Assembly: GCF_002263495.1 (NCBI RefSeq)
Contig: NZ_CP022753.1
Span: 2,728,001-2,792,000, forward strand
Reading direction: 5' to 3'
Length of the DNA: 64,000 nt
DNA from: Nocardiopsis gilva YIM 90087
GTDB lineage: Bacteria; Actinomycetota; Actinomycetes; Streptosporangiales; Streptosporangiaceae
Part shown: positions 37,922 to 49,272 of the stretch, one piece after another
How positions within the stretch are numbered: the first letter of the stretch is position 1
Layout: every line of letters begins with the position of its first letter
The notes under the pieces: generated by a model
Databases searched by the model: none
What the model saw: only the letters and a program-made list of their open reading frames with translations
Told to the model about the DNA's origin: nothing
Translations under genes and position numbers: made by a program

Positions 37922-40693
37922 GTGGTGAAGACTCAACAGACCCCCGATCAGAACAGTCCCTCCCCGGCCGCCGGGGGTGAGGCCGCGGGCCGTCGGCGCC
38001 TACTGCTGCTGGACGGCCACTCCATGGCCTTCCGCGCCTTCTTCGCGCTGCCCGTGGAGAAGTTCGCGACGAGCACCGGCCAGTCGACCAACGCGGTCTA
38101 CGGCTTCACCTCGATGCTGATCAAGCTGCTGCGCGACGAGCAACCCACGCACATCGCGGTGGCCTGGGACCTGTCCGGTCCGACGTTCCGGCACGAGGTG
38201 TACGAGGAGTATAAGGACGGCCGCGCCGAAACCCCGCAGGAGTTCCCCTCCCAGGTGGAGCTGATCCAGGAGCTGCTGCGGATGATGGGCGTCACCAGCG
38301 TCTCAGCCACGGGCTTCGAGGCCGACGATGTCATCGCGACCCTCGCCCAGCGGGGCGGCGCCGAGGGTATGGAGGTGCTCATCGCCTCCGGCGACCGCGA
38401 CGCGTTCCAGCTGGTCACCGACGGCTGCACGGTGCTCTACCCGGGCAAGAGCCTGTCGGAGCTGACCCGGATGACCCCGGAGCGGATCGAGGAGAAGTAC
38501 GGCGTGCCGCCGGGCCGCTACCGCGACCTCGCCGCGCTGGTGGGGGAGAAGGCCGACAACCTCCCCGGTGTCCCGGGCGTCGGTCCCAAGACCGCCGCCA
38601 AGTGGATCACCAAGTACGGCTCCCTGGACGAACTGGTCGCGCACGCCGACGAGGTCACCGGCAAGGCCGGGCAGAACTTCCGCGACCACCTCGACGACGT
38701 CCTGCGCAACCAGCGGCTCAACGAGCTCGCCACCGACGTCGAGGTCGGCGCCCCGGTCACCGAGCTCACCATGCGGGAGGCCGACCCCTCCTCCATCAAC
38801 TCCCTGTTCGACGCCCTGGAGTTCGCCTCCACCCTGCGCGACCGCCTGTTCGCCGTGGTGGGGGCCGACGCCGAGCAGGGTGAAGACGAGTCCGAGAACA
38901 ACGCCGAGGACTTCTCCGTCGACCTGACGGTCCTGGGCACCGGCGAGGTCGGCGCCTGGCTGCGCGGCCACGCCTTCGATGGCAAGCGTGTCGGCCTGGC
39001 GCTGTCCGGGGAGTGGGGGCGCGGTACCGGGTCGATCAGCGGCCTGGCGATCGCCGCCGCCGGCGGAGCCGCCGCCCACATCGACCCCACGGCCCTGGAC
39101 GCCGACGACGAGCGGGCGCTGGCCGCCTGGCTGGCCGACCCCGCCCACCCCAAGGCGGTGCACGACGCCAAGGGCCCCATGCTCGCGATGGCCGCCCACG
39201 GCTGGGAGCTCGGCGGCCTCACCAGCGACACCGCGCTCGCCGCCTACCTGGTGCAGCCCGGCCAGCGCAAGGTCGACCTCGTCGACCTGTGCCGCAAGTA
39301 CCTCAACCGCGAGCTCAGCGAACACACCGGCGGCGGCGAGCAGCTCACCCTCGACGTCACCGGGGAGGGCGACGCCGCCGACACCGCACGGCGCGATCTC
39401 GCCCTGCGTGCCCGCGCCACCCTCGACCTGGCCGTGGGCCTCGACTCCGATCTGCGCAAGCGCGGCGCCGACCGCCTCCTCGCCGACCTGGAGCTGCCCC
39501 TGGTGCGGGTCCTGGCCGCCATGGAGCGCACCGGCATCGCGGTCGACCGCGCCTACCTCGACGGCCTGGAGGAGGAGTTCGCGGCCGCGGTGCGCCAGGC
39601 GGTGGCCGAGGCCCACCGTGTGGTCGGCCACGAGTTCAACCTCGGCTCGCCCAAGCAGCTGCAGCAGGTGCTGTTCACCGAGCTGGAACTGCCCAAGACC
39701 AAGCGCATCAAGACCGGCTACACCACCGACGCCGACGCGCTGGCCTGGCTGGCCACCCAGACCGACCACGAACTCCCGGCGATCCTGCTCCGCCACCGCG
39801 ACCAGACCCGGCTGCGGACCACGGTCGAGGGCCTGATCAAGACGATCGCCGAGGACGGCCGCATCCACACCACCTTCAACCAGACGGTGGCGGCCACCGG
39901 GCGGCTCAGCTCCACCGACCCCAACCTGCAGAACATTCCCGTGCGCACCGACGCGGGGCGGCGCATCCGCCGCGCGTTCGTCGTCGGGGAGGGGTACGAG
40001 GACCTGCTGACCGCCGACTACAGCCAGATCGAGCTGCGCATCATGGCGCACCTGTCGGAGGACGCCGCGCTCATCGAGGCCTTCCAGACCGGCCACGACT
40101 TCCACGCCGAGATCGCCGCCCGCGTGTTCAAGGTCGGCGTCGACGAGGTCGACGGCGAGGCCCGCGCCCGGATCAAGGCGATGAACTACGGCCTGGCCTA
40201 CGGGCTGAGCGCCTATGGCCTCTCCTCCCAGCTGGGGATCACGCCCGACGAGGCGCGCGGCCTCATGGACGACTACTTCGCGCAGTTCGGCGGGGTCCGC
40301 GCCTACCTCCACTCGGTGGTCGAGCAGGCGCGCCGCGACGGCTACACCGAGACGATGCTCGGCCGCCGCCGCTACCTGCCGGACCTGACCAGCGACAACC
40401 GCCAGCGCCGGGAGATGGCCGAGCGGATGGCGTTCAACGCCCCCATCCAGGGGTCAGCCGCCGACATCATCAAGGTGGCGATGCTCGACGTGGACGCCGC
40501 GCTGCGGGAGGGCGGGTTCACGTCGCGGATGCTGCTGCAGGTGCACGACGAACTCGTTCTGGAAGTGACTTCGGCCGAGTTGGCGGATGTCCGAAAACTG
40601 GTATCGGAAAAGATGGCGAACGCCTATGCTCTCCGTGTGCCGCTGGCCGTGTCGGTCGGCGTCGGCCGCGACTGGCACGACGCCGCCCACTAG
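37922..40693 (+). CDS. polA: DNA polymerase I
   Basis: About 923 residues: an N-terminal 5' nuclease (RRLLLLDGHSMAFRAFFALP, VSATGFEADDVIATLA, ALVGEKADNLPGVPGVG), a middle 3'-5' exonuclease-like domain whose Asp-X-Glu metal motif is missing (KRVGLALSGEWG in its place), and the polymerase with motif A DYSQIELRIMAHLS, motif B IKAMNYGLAYGLSAYG and motif C QVHDELVLEV. It fills gaps and removes primers. The O-helix position equal to Taq Phe667 is Tyr. Start codon uncertain: GTG 37922 or 37925, or TTG 37916. Confidence 0.95.
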   Translation: MVKTQQTPDQNSPSPAAGGEAAGRRRLLLLDGHSMAFRAFFALPVEKFATSTGQSTNAVYGFTSMLIKLLRDEQPTHIAVAWDLSGPTFRHEVYEEYKDGRAETPQEFPSQVELIQELLRMMGVTSVSATGFEADDVIATLAQRGGAEGMEVLIASGDRDAFQLVTDGCTVLYPGKSLSELTRMTPERIEEKYGVPPGRYRDLAALVGEKADNLPGVPGVGPKTAAKWITKYGSLDELVAHADEVTGKAGQNFRDHLDDVLRNQRLNELATDVEVGAPVTELTMREADPSSINSLFDALEFASTLRDRLFAVVGADAEQGEDESENNAEDFSVDLTVLGTGEVGAWLRGHAFDGKRVGLALSGEWGRGTGSISGLAIAAAGGAAAHIDPTALDADDERALAAWLADPAHPKAVHDAKGPMLAMAAHGWELGGLTSDTALAAYLVQPGQRKVDLVDLCRKYLNRELSEHTGGGEQLTLDVTGEGDAADTARRDLALRARATLDLAVGLDSDLRKRGADRLLADLELPLVRVLAAMERTGIAVDRAYLDGLEEEFAAAVRQAVAEAHRVVGHEFNLGSPKQLQQVLFTELELPKTKRIKTGYTTDADALAWLATQTDHELPAILLRHRDQTRLRTTVEGLIKTIAEDGRIHTTFNQTVAATGRLSSTDPNLQNIPVRTDAGRRIRRAFVVGEGYEDLLTADYSQIELRIMAHLSEDAALIEAFQTGHDFHAEIAARVFKVGVDEVDGEARARIKAMNYGLAYGLSAYGLSSQLGITPDEARGLMDDYFAQFGGVRAYLHSVVEQARRDGYTETMLGRRRYLPDLTSDNRQRREMAERMAFNAPIQGSAADIIKVAMLDVDAALREGGFTSRMLLQVHDELVLEVTSAELADVRKLVSEKMANAYALRVPLAVSVGVGRDWHDAAH

Positions 40694-40798
40694 GCGTTCC
40701 GTGCGGGCACGGCGTGTTCCGCGACGGACCCGACGCCCACTGGCGCCGGTGCGGTACGCGCACCCGTTGTGAAGATCCAGGGAGAGGAGGGGCCGACG

Positions 40799-41215
40799 AT
40801 GCCGGGCTGTGTCCGGGTAGTCCTGGTCGACAGCGAGCTGCGGTGGCGTTTCTCCCGCTCCGGGGGGCCGGGCGGGCAGCACGTCAACACGTCCGACACG
40901 CGCGTCGCGCTCTCCCTGGATCTCACCGCCACCACCGCCCTCACCGACGACCAGCGTCGGCGCGCGCTGCGGCGGCTGGAGGGCCGCCTGGTCGACGGCG
41001 TGCTGACCGTCACCGCCGCCGACAGCCGCTCCCAGGCCCGCAACCGCGACCTGGCCCGGGAGCGACTCACCGCCGTACTGGCCGAGGCGGCCGCGCCGGG
41101 GCCCCGTCCCCGTCGGGCCACCCGCCCGAGCCGGTCGGCCAAGGAGCGCAGGCTGAATTCCAAGCGCCGCCGCGCCGAGCTGAAACGGACACGCGCGCGG
41201 CGGTTCGACGACTGA
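40799..41215 (+). CDS. arfB: ArfB-like peptide-release (GGQ) protein
   Basis: 138 residues. The GGQ motif is in FSRSGGPGGQHVNTSDTRVALSLDL, as in class I release-factor domains, and there is no codon-recognition domain. The basic C-terminal tail (SRSAKERRLNSKRRRAELK) would enter the ribosomal mRNA channel. It rescues stalled ribosomes by hydrolysing peptidyl-tRNA. The ATG at 40799 follows GAGGAGGGG; an upstream in-frame GTG (40769) lacks such a site. Confidence 0.88.
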   Translation: MPGCVRVVLVDSELRWRFSRSGGPGGQHVNTSDTRVALSLDLTATTALTDDQRRRALRRLEGRLVDGVLTVTAADSRSQARNRDLARERLTAVLAEAAAPGPRPRRATRPSRSAKERRLNSKRRRAELKRTRARRFDD

Positions 41216-41627
41216 TTCGGGCGTGCGCGCTCGAATCCGCGACCCTTGATGCGTGAGAGGGGCCACACTCTGACGTGGGACGAGTGAGAGTAGAATGCCC
41301 CGGTTGCGGTCTTGGTCCGTTAGACGGCCGGGATTCCGATTGACCAAGACGCCCGCGTCTCATATTCTGACCGGAGCGTTGTGGACTCGCATGCGCAGCT
41401 CGACCTCGAAAGTTCGTTCCGAGTGAGGCAGACCGACCGCCTCTACCTGGGGCGCACCGGAGCCGGGTGGGCGCGACGGTCGCTTGGCACTTGCGGATAG
41501 GCGGGGAGACCCCCGGGGCGTTCATGGCTCCGGAGTCGCCGTCGTTGTCCGGCGGTCCGCCGGGTGTCCGTTCGATTTCGCAGCGCGCCCATTTCTGTCC
41601 ATATCCGTGTCCGGAGTCCACCCACAC
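41216..41627 (+). promoter_or_regulatory. Long leader region of rpsA
   Basis: 412 bases with no credible gene. TAGAAT at 41291-41296 could be the -10 box. A 9-bp inverted repeat GTCTTGGTC (41309-41317) / GACCAAGAC (41342-41350) would fold early in the transcript. The rpsA ATG has no Shine-Dalgarno, so the leader probably matters for S1 translation or feedback. Confidence 0.4.
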
Positions 41628-43124
41628 ATGACGAGCAGCACCGAGGCAACCTCGACACCCCAGGTAGCGGTCAACGACATCGGGTCCGAGGAAGCCTTCC
41701 TCGCAGCGATCGACGAGACCATCAAGTACTTCAACGACGGTGACATTGTCGAGGGCACCATCGTGAAGGTCGATCGAGATGAGGTCTTGCTCGACATCGG
41801 TTACAAGACCGAGGGTGTGATCCCTTCCCGCGAGCTCTCGATCAAGCACGACGTCGACCCCGGTGAAGTGGTGTCCGTCGGCGACCACGTCGAGGCCCTG
41901 GTCCTCCAGAAGGAGGACAAGGAAGGCCGCCTGATCCTGTCCAAGAAGCGCGCCCAGTACGAGCGCGCCTGGGGCACGATCGAGAAGATCAAGGAAGAGG
42001 ACGGCGTCGTCACCGGTACGGTGATCGAGGTCGTCAAGGGCGGTCTGATTCTCGACATCGGCCTGCGGGGCTTCCTGCCGGCCTCCCTGGTCGAGATGCG
42101 CCGCGTCCGCGACCTCCAGCCCTACGTGGGCCGGGAGCTCGAGGCCAAGATCATCGAGCTCGACAAGAACCGCAACAACGTGGTCCTGTCGCGCCGCGCC
42201 TGGCTGGAGCAGACCCAGTCCGAGGTCCGCCAGACGTTCCTCAACACCCTGCAGAAGGGCCAGATCCGCAAGGGCGTCGTGTCCTCGATCGTCAACTTCG
42301 GTGCGTTCGTCGACCTCGGCGGCGTCGACGGTCTGGTGCACGTCTCCGAGCTGTCCTGGAAGCACATCGACCACCCGAGCGAGGTCGTCGAGGTCGGCCA
42401 GGAGGTCACCGTCGAGGTTCTCGACGTCGACATGGAGCGCGAGCGCGTCTCCCTGTCCCTCAAGGCCACCCAGGAAGACCCCTGGCAGCAGTTCGCCCGC
42501 ACGCACCAGATCGGCCAGGTTGTTCCCGGCAAGGTCACCAAGCTGGTTCCGTTCGGTGCGTTCGTGCGCGTCGAGGAGGGCATCGAGGGCCTGGTCCACA
42601 TCTCCGAGCTGGCCGAGCGCCACGTCGAGATCCCGGAGCAGGTCGTCCAGGTCGGCACCGAGATCTTCGTCAAGATCATCGACATCGACCTCGAGCGCCG
42701 CCGCATCAGCCTCTCGCTGAAGCAGGCGAACGAGGCCGTCTCGCCGGACCAGGTCGACTTCGACCCGACGCTCTACGGCATGTCCGCCGAGTACGACGAG
42801 CAGGGCAACTACAAGTACCCCGAGGGCTTCGACCCCGAGAGCGGCGAGTGGCTCGAGGGCTACGAGACCCAGCGCGACGAGTGGGAGCAGCAGTACGCTC
42901 AGGCGCAGGCCCGCTTCGAGGCGCACCGCAAGCAGGTCGAGGAGGCCCAGGCCGCTGAGGCCGAGGCCGCCGAGGCGCCGGCCGAGGCCGCTGAGGCCGC
43001 GCCGGCCGCTCCGGCCAGCACCGGCGGTGGCGGCGGCAACGCCGAGGCGTCCTCCGGTGGCGCCCTCGCCTCCGACGAGGCGCTGGCCGCGCTGCGCGAG
43101 AAGCTCGCGGGCGGCGGCGAGTAA
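41628..43124 (+). CDS. rpsA: 30S ribosomal protein S1
   Basis: 498 residues with four S1 RNA-binding domains at roughly 37-105, 123-187, 207-277 and 292-362. Typical strings are GTIVKVDRDEVLLDIGYKTEG, GFLPASLVE, NFGAFVDLGGVDGLVHVSEL and PFGAFVRVEEGIEGLVHISEL. The C-terminus is a charged helix with an Ala/Glu repeat and a Gly-rich tail, as in other actinobacteria. The ATG at 41628 precedes the conserved acidic N-terminus; the longer frame upstream is not conserved-looking. Confidence 0.96.
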   Translation: MTSSTEATSTPQVAVNDIGSEEAFLAAIDETIKYFNDGDIVEGTIVKVDRDEVLLDIGYKTEGVIPSRELSIKHDVDPGEVVSVGDHVEALVLQKEDKEGRLILSKKRAQYERAWGTIEKIKEEDGVVTGTVIEVVKGGLILDIGLRGFLPASLVEMRRVRDLQPYVGRELEAKIIELDKNRNNVVLSRRAWLEQTQSEVRQTFLNTLQKGQIRKGVVSSIVNFGAFVDLGGVDGLVHVSELSWKHIDHPSEVVEVGQEVTVEVLDVDMERERVSLSLKATQEDPWQQFARTHQIGQVVPGKVTKLVPFGAFVRVEEGIEGLVHISELAERHVEIPEQVVQVGTEIFVKIIDIDLERRRISLSLKQANEAVSPDQVDFDPTLYGMSAEYDEQGNYKYPEGFDPESGEWLEGYETQRDEWEQQYAQAQARFEAHRKQVEEAQAAEAEAAEAPAEAAEAAPAAPASTGGGGGNAEASSGGALASDEALAALREKLAGGGE

Positions 43125-43155
43125 GGTCGCCGCGGTTCCCTGAGGCGAATCGCTG

Positions 43156-43189
43156 AGGGCCGCTCCCCTTCGGGGGAGCGGCCCTTTCG
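43156..43189 (+). terminator. Terminator of rpsA
   Basis: 13-bp stem AGGGCCGCTCCCC/GGGGAGCGGCCCT capped by a TTCG tetraloop, followed by TTCGC; 31 bases past the stop. Confidence 0.85.
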
Positions 43190-43202
43190 CTATGGTCGGA
43201 GG

Positions 43203-43709
43203 GTGAGCACCCCGCGAATCTCCGTCGCCGAGGAAGCCGACATCGGCGAGATCTGGACCGTGCAGCGGGCCGCCTACCTGGACGAGGCCCAGGCCGTGGG
43301 CGACCCCTACATCGCCCCGCTCGCCGAGACCCGCGAGCAGGTCGGCGCCTACCTCGGTGCGGACCGCATCCTGCTCAAGGCGGTGCTCGGCGGCCGGATC
43401 GTGGGCAGCGCGCGCGGCCGCGGGACCGGCGCGGGCTTCCTCATCAACCGGCTGGCCGTCGTCCCCGACGTGCGCCGCCGGGGCATCGGCCGGGCGCTGC
43501 TGGCCGCGCTGGAGGAGCACGCCCTGCGGGCCCTGCCCGACCTGGAGTCCTTCGCCCTGGTCACCGGGCGCGGCGGCGCGGCCGACCTGCGGCTCTACCG
43601 CGCGCTCGGCTACACCGAGACCGGCCGCGAACGGCTCGCTGACCACATCACCACCGTGCACCTGCGCAAACCCGCTCCCGGGGGCGCGCCCGAGGCGCCG
43701 GTGGGCTAG
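43203..43709 (+). CDS. GNAT family N-acetyltransferase
   Basis: 168 residues. The acetyl-CoA site is [28 protein letters not shown] (motif A, R/Q-x-x-G-x-G/A). The last strand [17 protein letters not shown] is the family end. The GTG start is directly after the rpsA terminator, 17 bases before coaE in the same direction. The substrate is not predictable. Confidence 0.85.
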   Translation: MSTPRISVAEEADIGEIWTVQRAAYLDEAQAVGDPYIAPLAETREQVGAYLGADRILLKAVLGGRIVGSARGRGTGAGFLINRLAVVPDVRRRGIGRALLAALEEHALRALPDLESFALVTGRGGAADLRLYRALGYTETGRERLADHITTVHLRKPAPGGAPEAPVG

Positions 43710-43726
43710 GAGATAGGCTCGGCTGC

Positions 43727-44332
43727 ATGCTGCGTGTAGGACTCACCGGGGGGATCGGCTCGGGCAAGAGCGAGGTGTCGCGCCGCCTCGCGGCGCACGG
43801 CGCCCTGATCATCGACGCCGACCAGCTGGCCCGCGAGGTCGTCGAGCCCGGGACCTCCGGCCTGGCGGAGATCGTCGCGGAGTTCGGCGAGGAGGTCCTC
43901 ACCCCCGATGGGGAACTGGACCGGCCGCGGCTCGGTGAGATCGTGTTCGCCGACGCCGACAAGCTCGCCCGGCTCAACGCCATCGTGCACCCGCGTGTGG
44001 GGGAGCGCACCGAGGGTCTGATGGCCCGGGCGGCACCGGACGCCATCGTCGTCTACGACGTTCCGCTGCTGGTGGAGAACGGGCTGGGCGCGCTTTACGA
44101 CCTCGTCGTGGTGGTCGACGCGCCCGAGGAGACCCGGATCGACCGCCTGATCGCCCACCGCGGCATGCCCGAGGACCAGGCCCGCGCCCGGATCAAGGCG
44201 CAGGCCACCCGCGAGGAGCGGCTCGGCGCGGCCGACATCGTCGTGGACAACGCCGGCACCGTCGCCGACCTCGACCGGGCCGTCGCCGACCTGTGGAAGC
44301 GGCTGCTGGACCGCGCCGCCGCGGACGCCTGA
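43727..44332 (+). CDS. coaE: Dephospho-CoA kinase
   Basis: 201 residues. P-loop [17 protein letters not shown], then [15 protein letters not shown] and [12 protein letters not shown] are characteristic. It phosphorylates the ribose 3'-OH of dephospho-CoA in the last CoA step. At 201 residues it matches the stand-alone enzyme and lacks the C-terminal UPF0157 extension of some actinobacterial versions. Confidence 0.95.
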   Translation: MLRVGLTGGIGSGKSEVSRRLAAHGALIIDADQLAREVVEPGTSGLAEIVAEFGEEVLTPDGELDRPRLGEIVFADADKLARLNAIVHPRVGERTEGLMARAAPDAIVVYDVPLLVENGLGALYDLVVVVDAPEETRIDRLIAHRGMPEDQARARIKAQATREERLGAADIVVDNAGTVADLDRAVADLWKRLLDRAAADA

Positions 44333-44489
44333 CCCCGCTTCCCTCGACTCCCCGCTCCACCTGCCCGGCCCACGGGACCGGGCCCTGGGGGCCTCCGCCC
44401 CTCCCACCGCACAGCGTTGGCGGTTCTGTCACCTTCCGCCGATACCGTGGAAGGGTCCGGGGGTGCAACCGATGGGGAGTTGACGCGAC

Positions 44490-46598
<2,109 letters not shown>

Positions 46599-46617
46599 CC
46601 CGGCCCCTTTCCTCCCC

Positions 46618-46641
46618 GGGGGCCGAGCACGGTCGGCCCCC
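46618..46641 (+). terminator. Candidate terminator of uvrB
   Basis: GGGGGCCGA (46618-46626) pairs with TCGGCCCCC (46633-46641), six-base loop, 19 bases after the stop; no T-run. Confidence 0.5.
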
Positions 46642-46746
46642 CGCGTGAGCCCCGGCGGCGACGTTGCGCGCTCATTGATTCGAATATATGTTCGAAGACA
46701 GCCGCGTCGCCTGTCCACCGCGATGAGAAGTAGGGAGTGGCCCGCC

Positions 46747-47175
46747 ATGGCCCACACGTTCCAGGTCACCTTCGACGCCCACGAGCCCCGCAAGCTCGGC
46801 CGGTTCTGGGCGGATCTGCTGGGCTACCAGGAACAGCCGCCGCCCGCCGGCTTCGCGACCTGGGACGAGGCGCTCACCGCCTTCGGCGTGCCCGAGGACG
46901 AGCACGACAGCGCCTATGCCATCGTCGATCCAGCCGGTGTCGGGCCGCGGATCTTCCTGCAGCAGGTGCCCGAGGGCAAGAGCGCGAAGAACCGGGTCCA
47001 CCTGGATGTGAACGTCGCCGCGCAGGTGCAGTACGACCAGCGCCGCGCCAAGGTCGCCGAGGTGGCCGAACGCGCCGTCGAGCTGGGGGCCACCCGCGTG
47101 CGGGAGGTCGACGAGCCCAAGGGCTACGCGATGGTCATGCTCGACCCGGAGGGCAACGAGTTCTGCCTGCAGTAG
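46747..47175 (+). CDS. VOC (glyoxalase/bleomycin-resistance) superfamily protein
   Basis: 142 residues with paired beta-alpha-beta modules. VTFDAHEPRKLGRFWADLLGY, the middle RVHLDVNV with a metal-type His, and VMLDPEGNEFCLQ at the end are typical. AGGGAG lies ahead of the ATG at 46747. Many such proteins are annotated only at superfamily level; the substrate is unknown. Confidence 0.82.
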   Translation: MAHTFQVTFDAHEPRKLGRFWADLLGYQEQPPPAGFATWDEALTAFGVPEDEHDSAYAIVDPAGVGPRIFLQQVPEGKSAKNRVHLDVNVAAQVQYDQRRAKVAEVAERAVELGATRVREVDEPKGYAMVMLDPEGNEFCLQ

Positions 47176-47284
47176 GGGTTCCCGGCCACGGGGAGCACGG
47201 AACCGACCCCGCTACTCTTGCATCCAACAGTCGCAACGGGCCCGGACCCGCCGGGGCGGGATGGCGGATGTGGAAGGAGAGCTC

Positions 47285-47767
47285 ATGCGGATGCGGAGAC
47301 CGGCCATGGTGGCGATCGCGGGCGTGATCGCCCTGACGGGAGCCGGCTGCGGCCTGTCGGTCAATGAGGACGGCGTGTCCTACTCCGACGAGGACGGGAG
47401 CGGGGTCAAGGTCGACCAGGACGGCGTCTCGGCCGAGAACTCCGACGGCGGGGTGTCCGTCGGCGAGGACGGTGTCGACGTCGAGGTCGGCGACACCGTG
47501 AACATCACCTCCACCGGCGAGACCACGGTGGACGACTGTGCGGGGCGCATGGTCAACGTCGCCTCCAGCGACGCCACGGTCGTGCTCAACGGCGCGTGCG
47601 GTGCGGTGAACGTCTCGGGCAGCGGCACCACGGTCCACCTGGCCGCGGCCGACTCCGTCACCCTCGCCGGGTCGGACCTCACCGTGTACCACTCCGGGGA
47701 GAAGCCCAACGTCGTCGATATCGGCAGCGGTAACGAAATCACCTCGGGCGGCGATGCCACCGGGTGA
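47285..47767 (+). CDS. DUF3060-like secreted lipoprotein
   Basis: 160 residues. A lipoprotein signal with lipobox LTGAGC is followed by acidic repeats of the type VNEDGVSYSDEDGSGVKVDQ. A short right-handed beta-helix-like part (VNVASSDATVVLNGACGAVN) matches DUF3060. Function unknown; cell-surface location is inferred from the signal. AAGGAGAG precedes the ATG at 47285. Confidence 0.75.
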   Translation: MRMRRPAMVAIAGVIALTGAGCGLSVNEDGVSYSDEDGSGVKVDQDGVSAENSDGGVSVGEDGVDVEVGDTVNITSTGETTVDDCAGRMVNVASSDATVVLNGACGAVNVSGSGTTVHLAAADSVTLAGSDLTVYHSGEKPNVVDIGSGNEITSGGDATG

Positions 47768-48051
47768 CCGCGTGACGCCGTAGGGGCGCGGAGCAAGGGC
47801 TGGTGGCGGGATCGCCCGAGGAATCAGCTACCGTAGTCCTTTCCGGGGTTGCTCATGATGCAATTGCATGGCGACAAATCCGGAACGATTTCAGTAACTT
47901 TGTCGCAGCTCGACAGACGCGAGCCGCGGCAAGGCGGTACGGTCTCTGTGGTGACGACGCGACGTTGCGTGTTCGCCCGTCGGTTCTGGTCACGCCGCGC
48001 CACTGAGCCGTGACATGGGCAGGTAGTAGTACTGCGGCCGGGGAGTGTGAG

Positions 48052-49047
48052 ATGAGCGGTTATGTCGCCCGGGTGCGGCATGACGACCTGTCAAGCCGCA
48101 GCGCCGAGTTCGATCTACTGGTGAGTTCGGCGGCGCAGCGATGGCACAAGGTCGACCCCCTTCTACCGGTTCCCGCCCATCCCCGCGCGAGCACCTACCC
48201 CCTGCTGACGGTCAGCGACGGCGCCGGGCGTCCCGTGGCCGCCGGGACCATGCGCTACTCCTGGTACCAGCCCGGCGAGCCGGGGCGCACCTGGGGCGTG
48301 CCGGACCAGCACTGGCTCACCCCGATCGTCGGCGGCCCCGATCCCGGGGCCGCCCTCGACTCGCTGCTCACCCACTGGCGCGACCAGCTGGAAGCGCTGC
48401 CCACCGGTACGGGGTCGGAGTCCGCGGCGGTCCTCACGTGGCCCTCCCGGGATGTCTGCGGCGTCCTCCCGCTGCAGCGCCACGGCCTGCAGCCCTACGG
48501 CGTCCTCGCGGTGCGCGGCTTCCGCCGGGGCGTTCCCCCGTCGCTGCCGCCGCGCGACGTCACCATCCGGCTGGCCGGGTCCGGCGACGTCGCGCAGGTC
48601 GTCGGACTGCTCATGGAGGAGCACCGCTATGAGGAGGCCTTCGGCGGGGTGTTCATCCAGGCCGAGACCGCCGAACAGACCCGGCGCGTGGTCGCGCGGG
48701 CGCTGAGCCGCTCGCCCTCGTGGATCTGGCTGGCCGAGCGCGGCGGCCGTCCGGTCGGGCTGGTGTGGGCGTCCCCGCCCGAGCGCGCCCACTGGGCGGC
48801 GCCGCTGGTCAGCGCGTCCCCCACCGCCCACATCGGCTACGGGGTCGTGGCCGAGGAAGAGCGCGGCCAGGGCATCGGCACGGCCCTGGTCAGCCAGGTG
48901 CACCAGGCGCTCGACAGCTACGGGATCGCGGTCACCCTGCTCAACTATGCGATGATGAACCCGCTCTCCGGCCCGTTCTGGAACCGGATGGGCTACCGGC
49001 CGCTGTGGACCACGTGGGAGATCCGGCCGGCCCTCGCCCTGCGCTGA
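48052..49047 (+). CDS. Two-part GNAT acetyltransferase
   Basis: 331 residues. The C-terminal half is a GNAT domain (VTIRLAGSGDVAQVVGLLMEE, YGVVAEEERGQGIGTALVSQVH, NPLSGPFWNRMGYRPLW). The N-terminal half looks like a degenerate GNAT fold, so the protein may be a fused pair. GGGGAG is seven bases upstream of the ATG at 48052. The gene is followed by palindrome copy 2. Substrate unknown. Confidence 0.78.
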   Translation: MSGYVARVRHDDLSSRSAEFDLLVSSAAQRWHKVDPLLPVPAHPRASTYPLLTVSDGAGRPVAAGTMRYSWYQPGEPGRTWGVPDQHWLTPIVGGPDPGAALDSLLTHWRDQLEALPTGTGSESAAVLTWPSRDVCGVLPLQRHGLQPYGVLAVRGFRRGVPPSLPPRDVTIRLAGSGDVAQVVGLLMEEHRYEEAFGGVFIQAETAEQTRRVVARALSRSPSWIWLAERGGRPVGLVWASPPERAHWAAPLVSASPTAHIGYGVVAEEERGQGIGTALVSQVHQALDSYGIAVTLLNYAMMNPLSGPFWNRMGYRPLWTTWEIRPALALR

Positions 49048-49067
49048 CCAACGCGCGCCCCGATCTT

Positions 49068-49133
49068 CCGTTGATCTCGGGGATATCGCCCTAATACCAG
49101 CGAGTATTCGGTCGATATCCCAGAGATCAACGG
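49068..49133. repeat. 66-bp intergenic palindrome, copy 2
   Basis: Arms 49068-49095 and 49106-49133 match at 25 of 28 pairs around a 10-base loop, the same arm length and loop length as copy 1. The right arm keeps the copy 1 sequence except one base; the left arm carries two further changes. It lies 21 bases after a GNAT gene. Confidence 0.82.
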
Positions 49134-49272
49134 TGTGAACCCCCGGAGGGCGGCGGCGAACCCCCGTTGACTAGGCTGGCGTGTGATGATCGGCACCATT
49201 CGCCGCGCACGGCGCGCGATGGCGGCCGCGGACGATGACGTCAGTGGGACCCGGGAGTGAGGTGATCGCGCC

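Noticed and set aside
49185-49259. 24-residue basic frame before the HMG-CoA lyase gene
   Set aside because: No Shine-Dalgarno or similarity; length is within chance.
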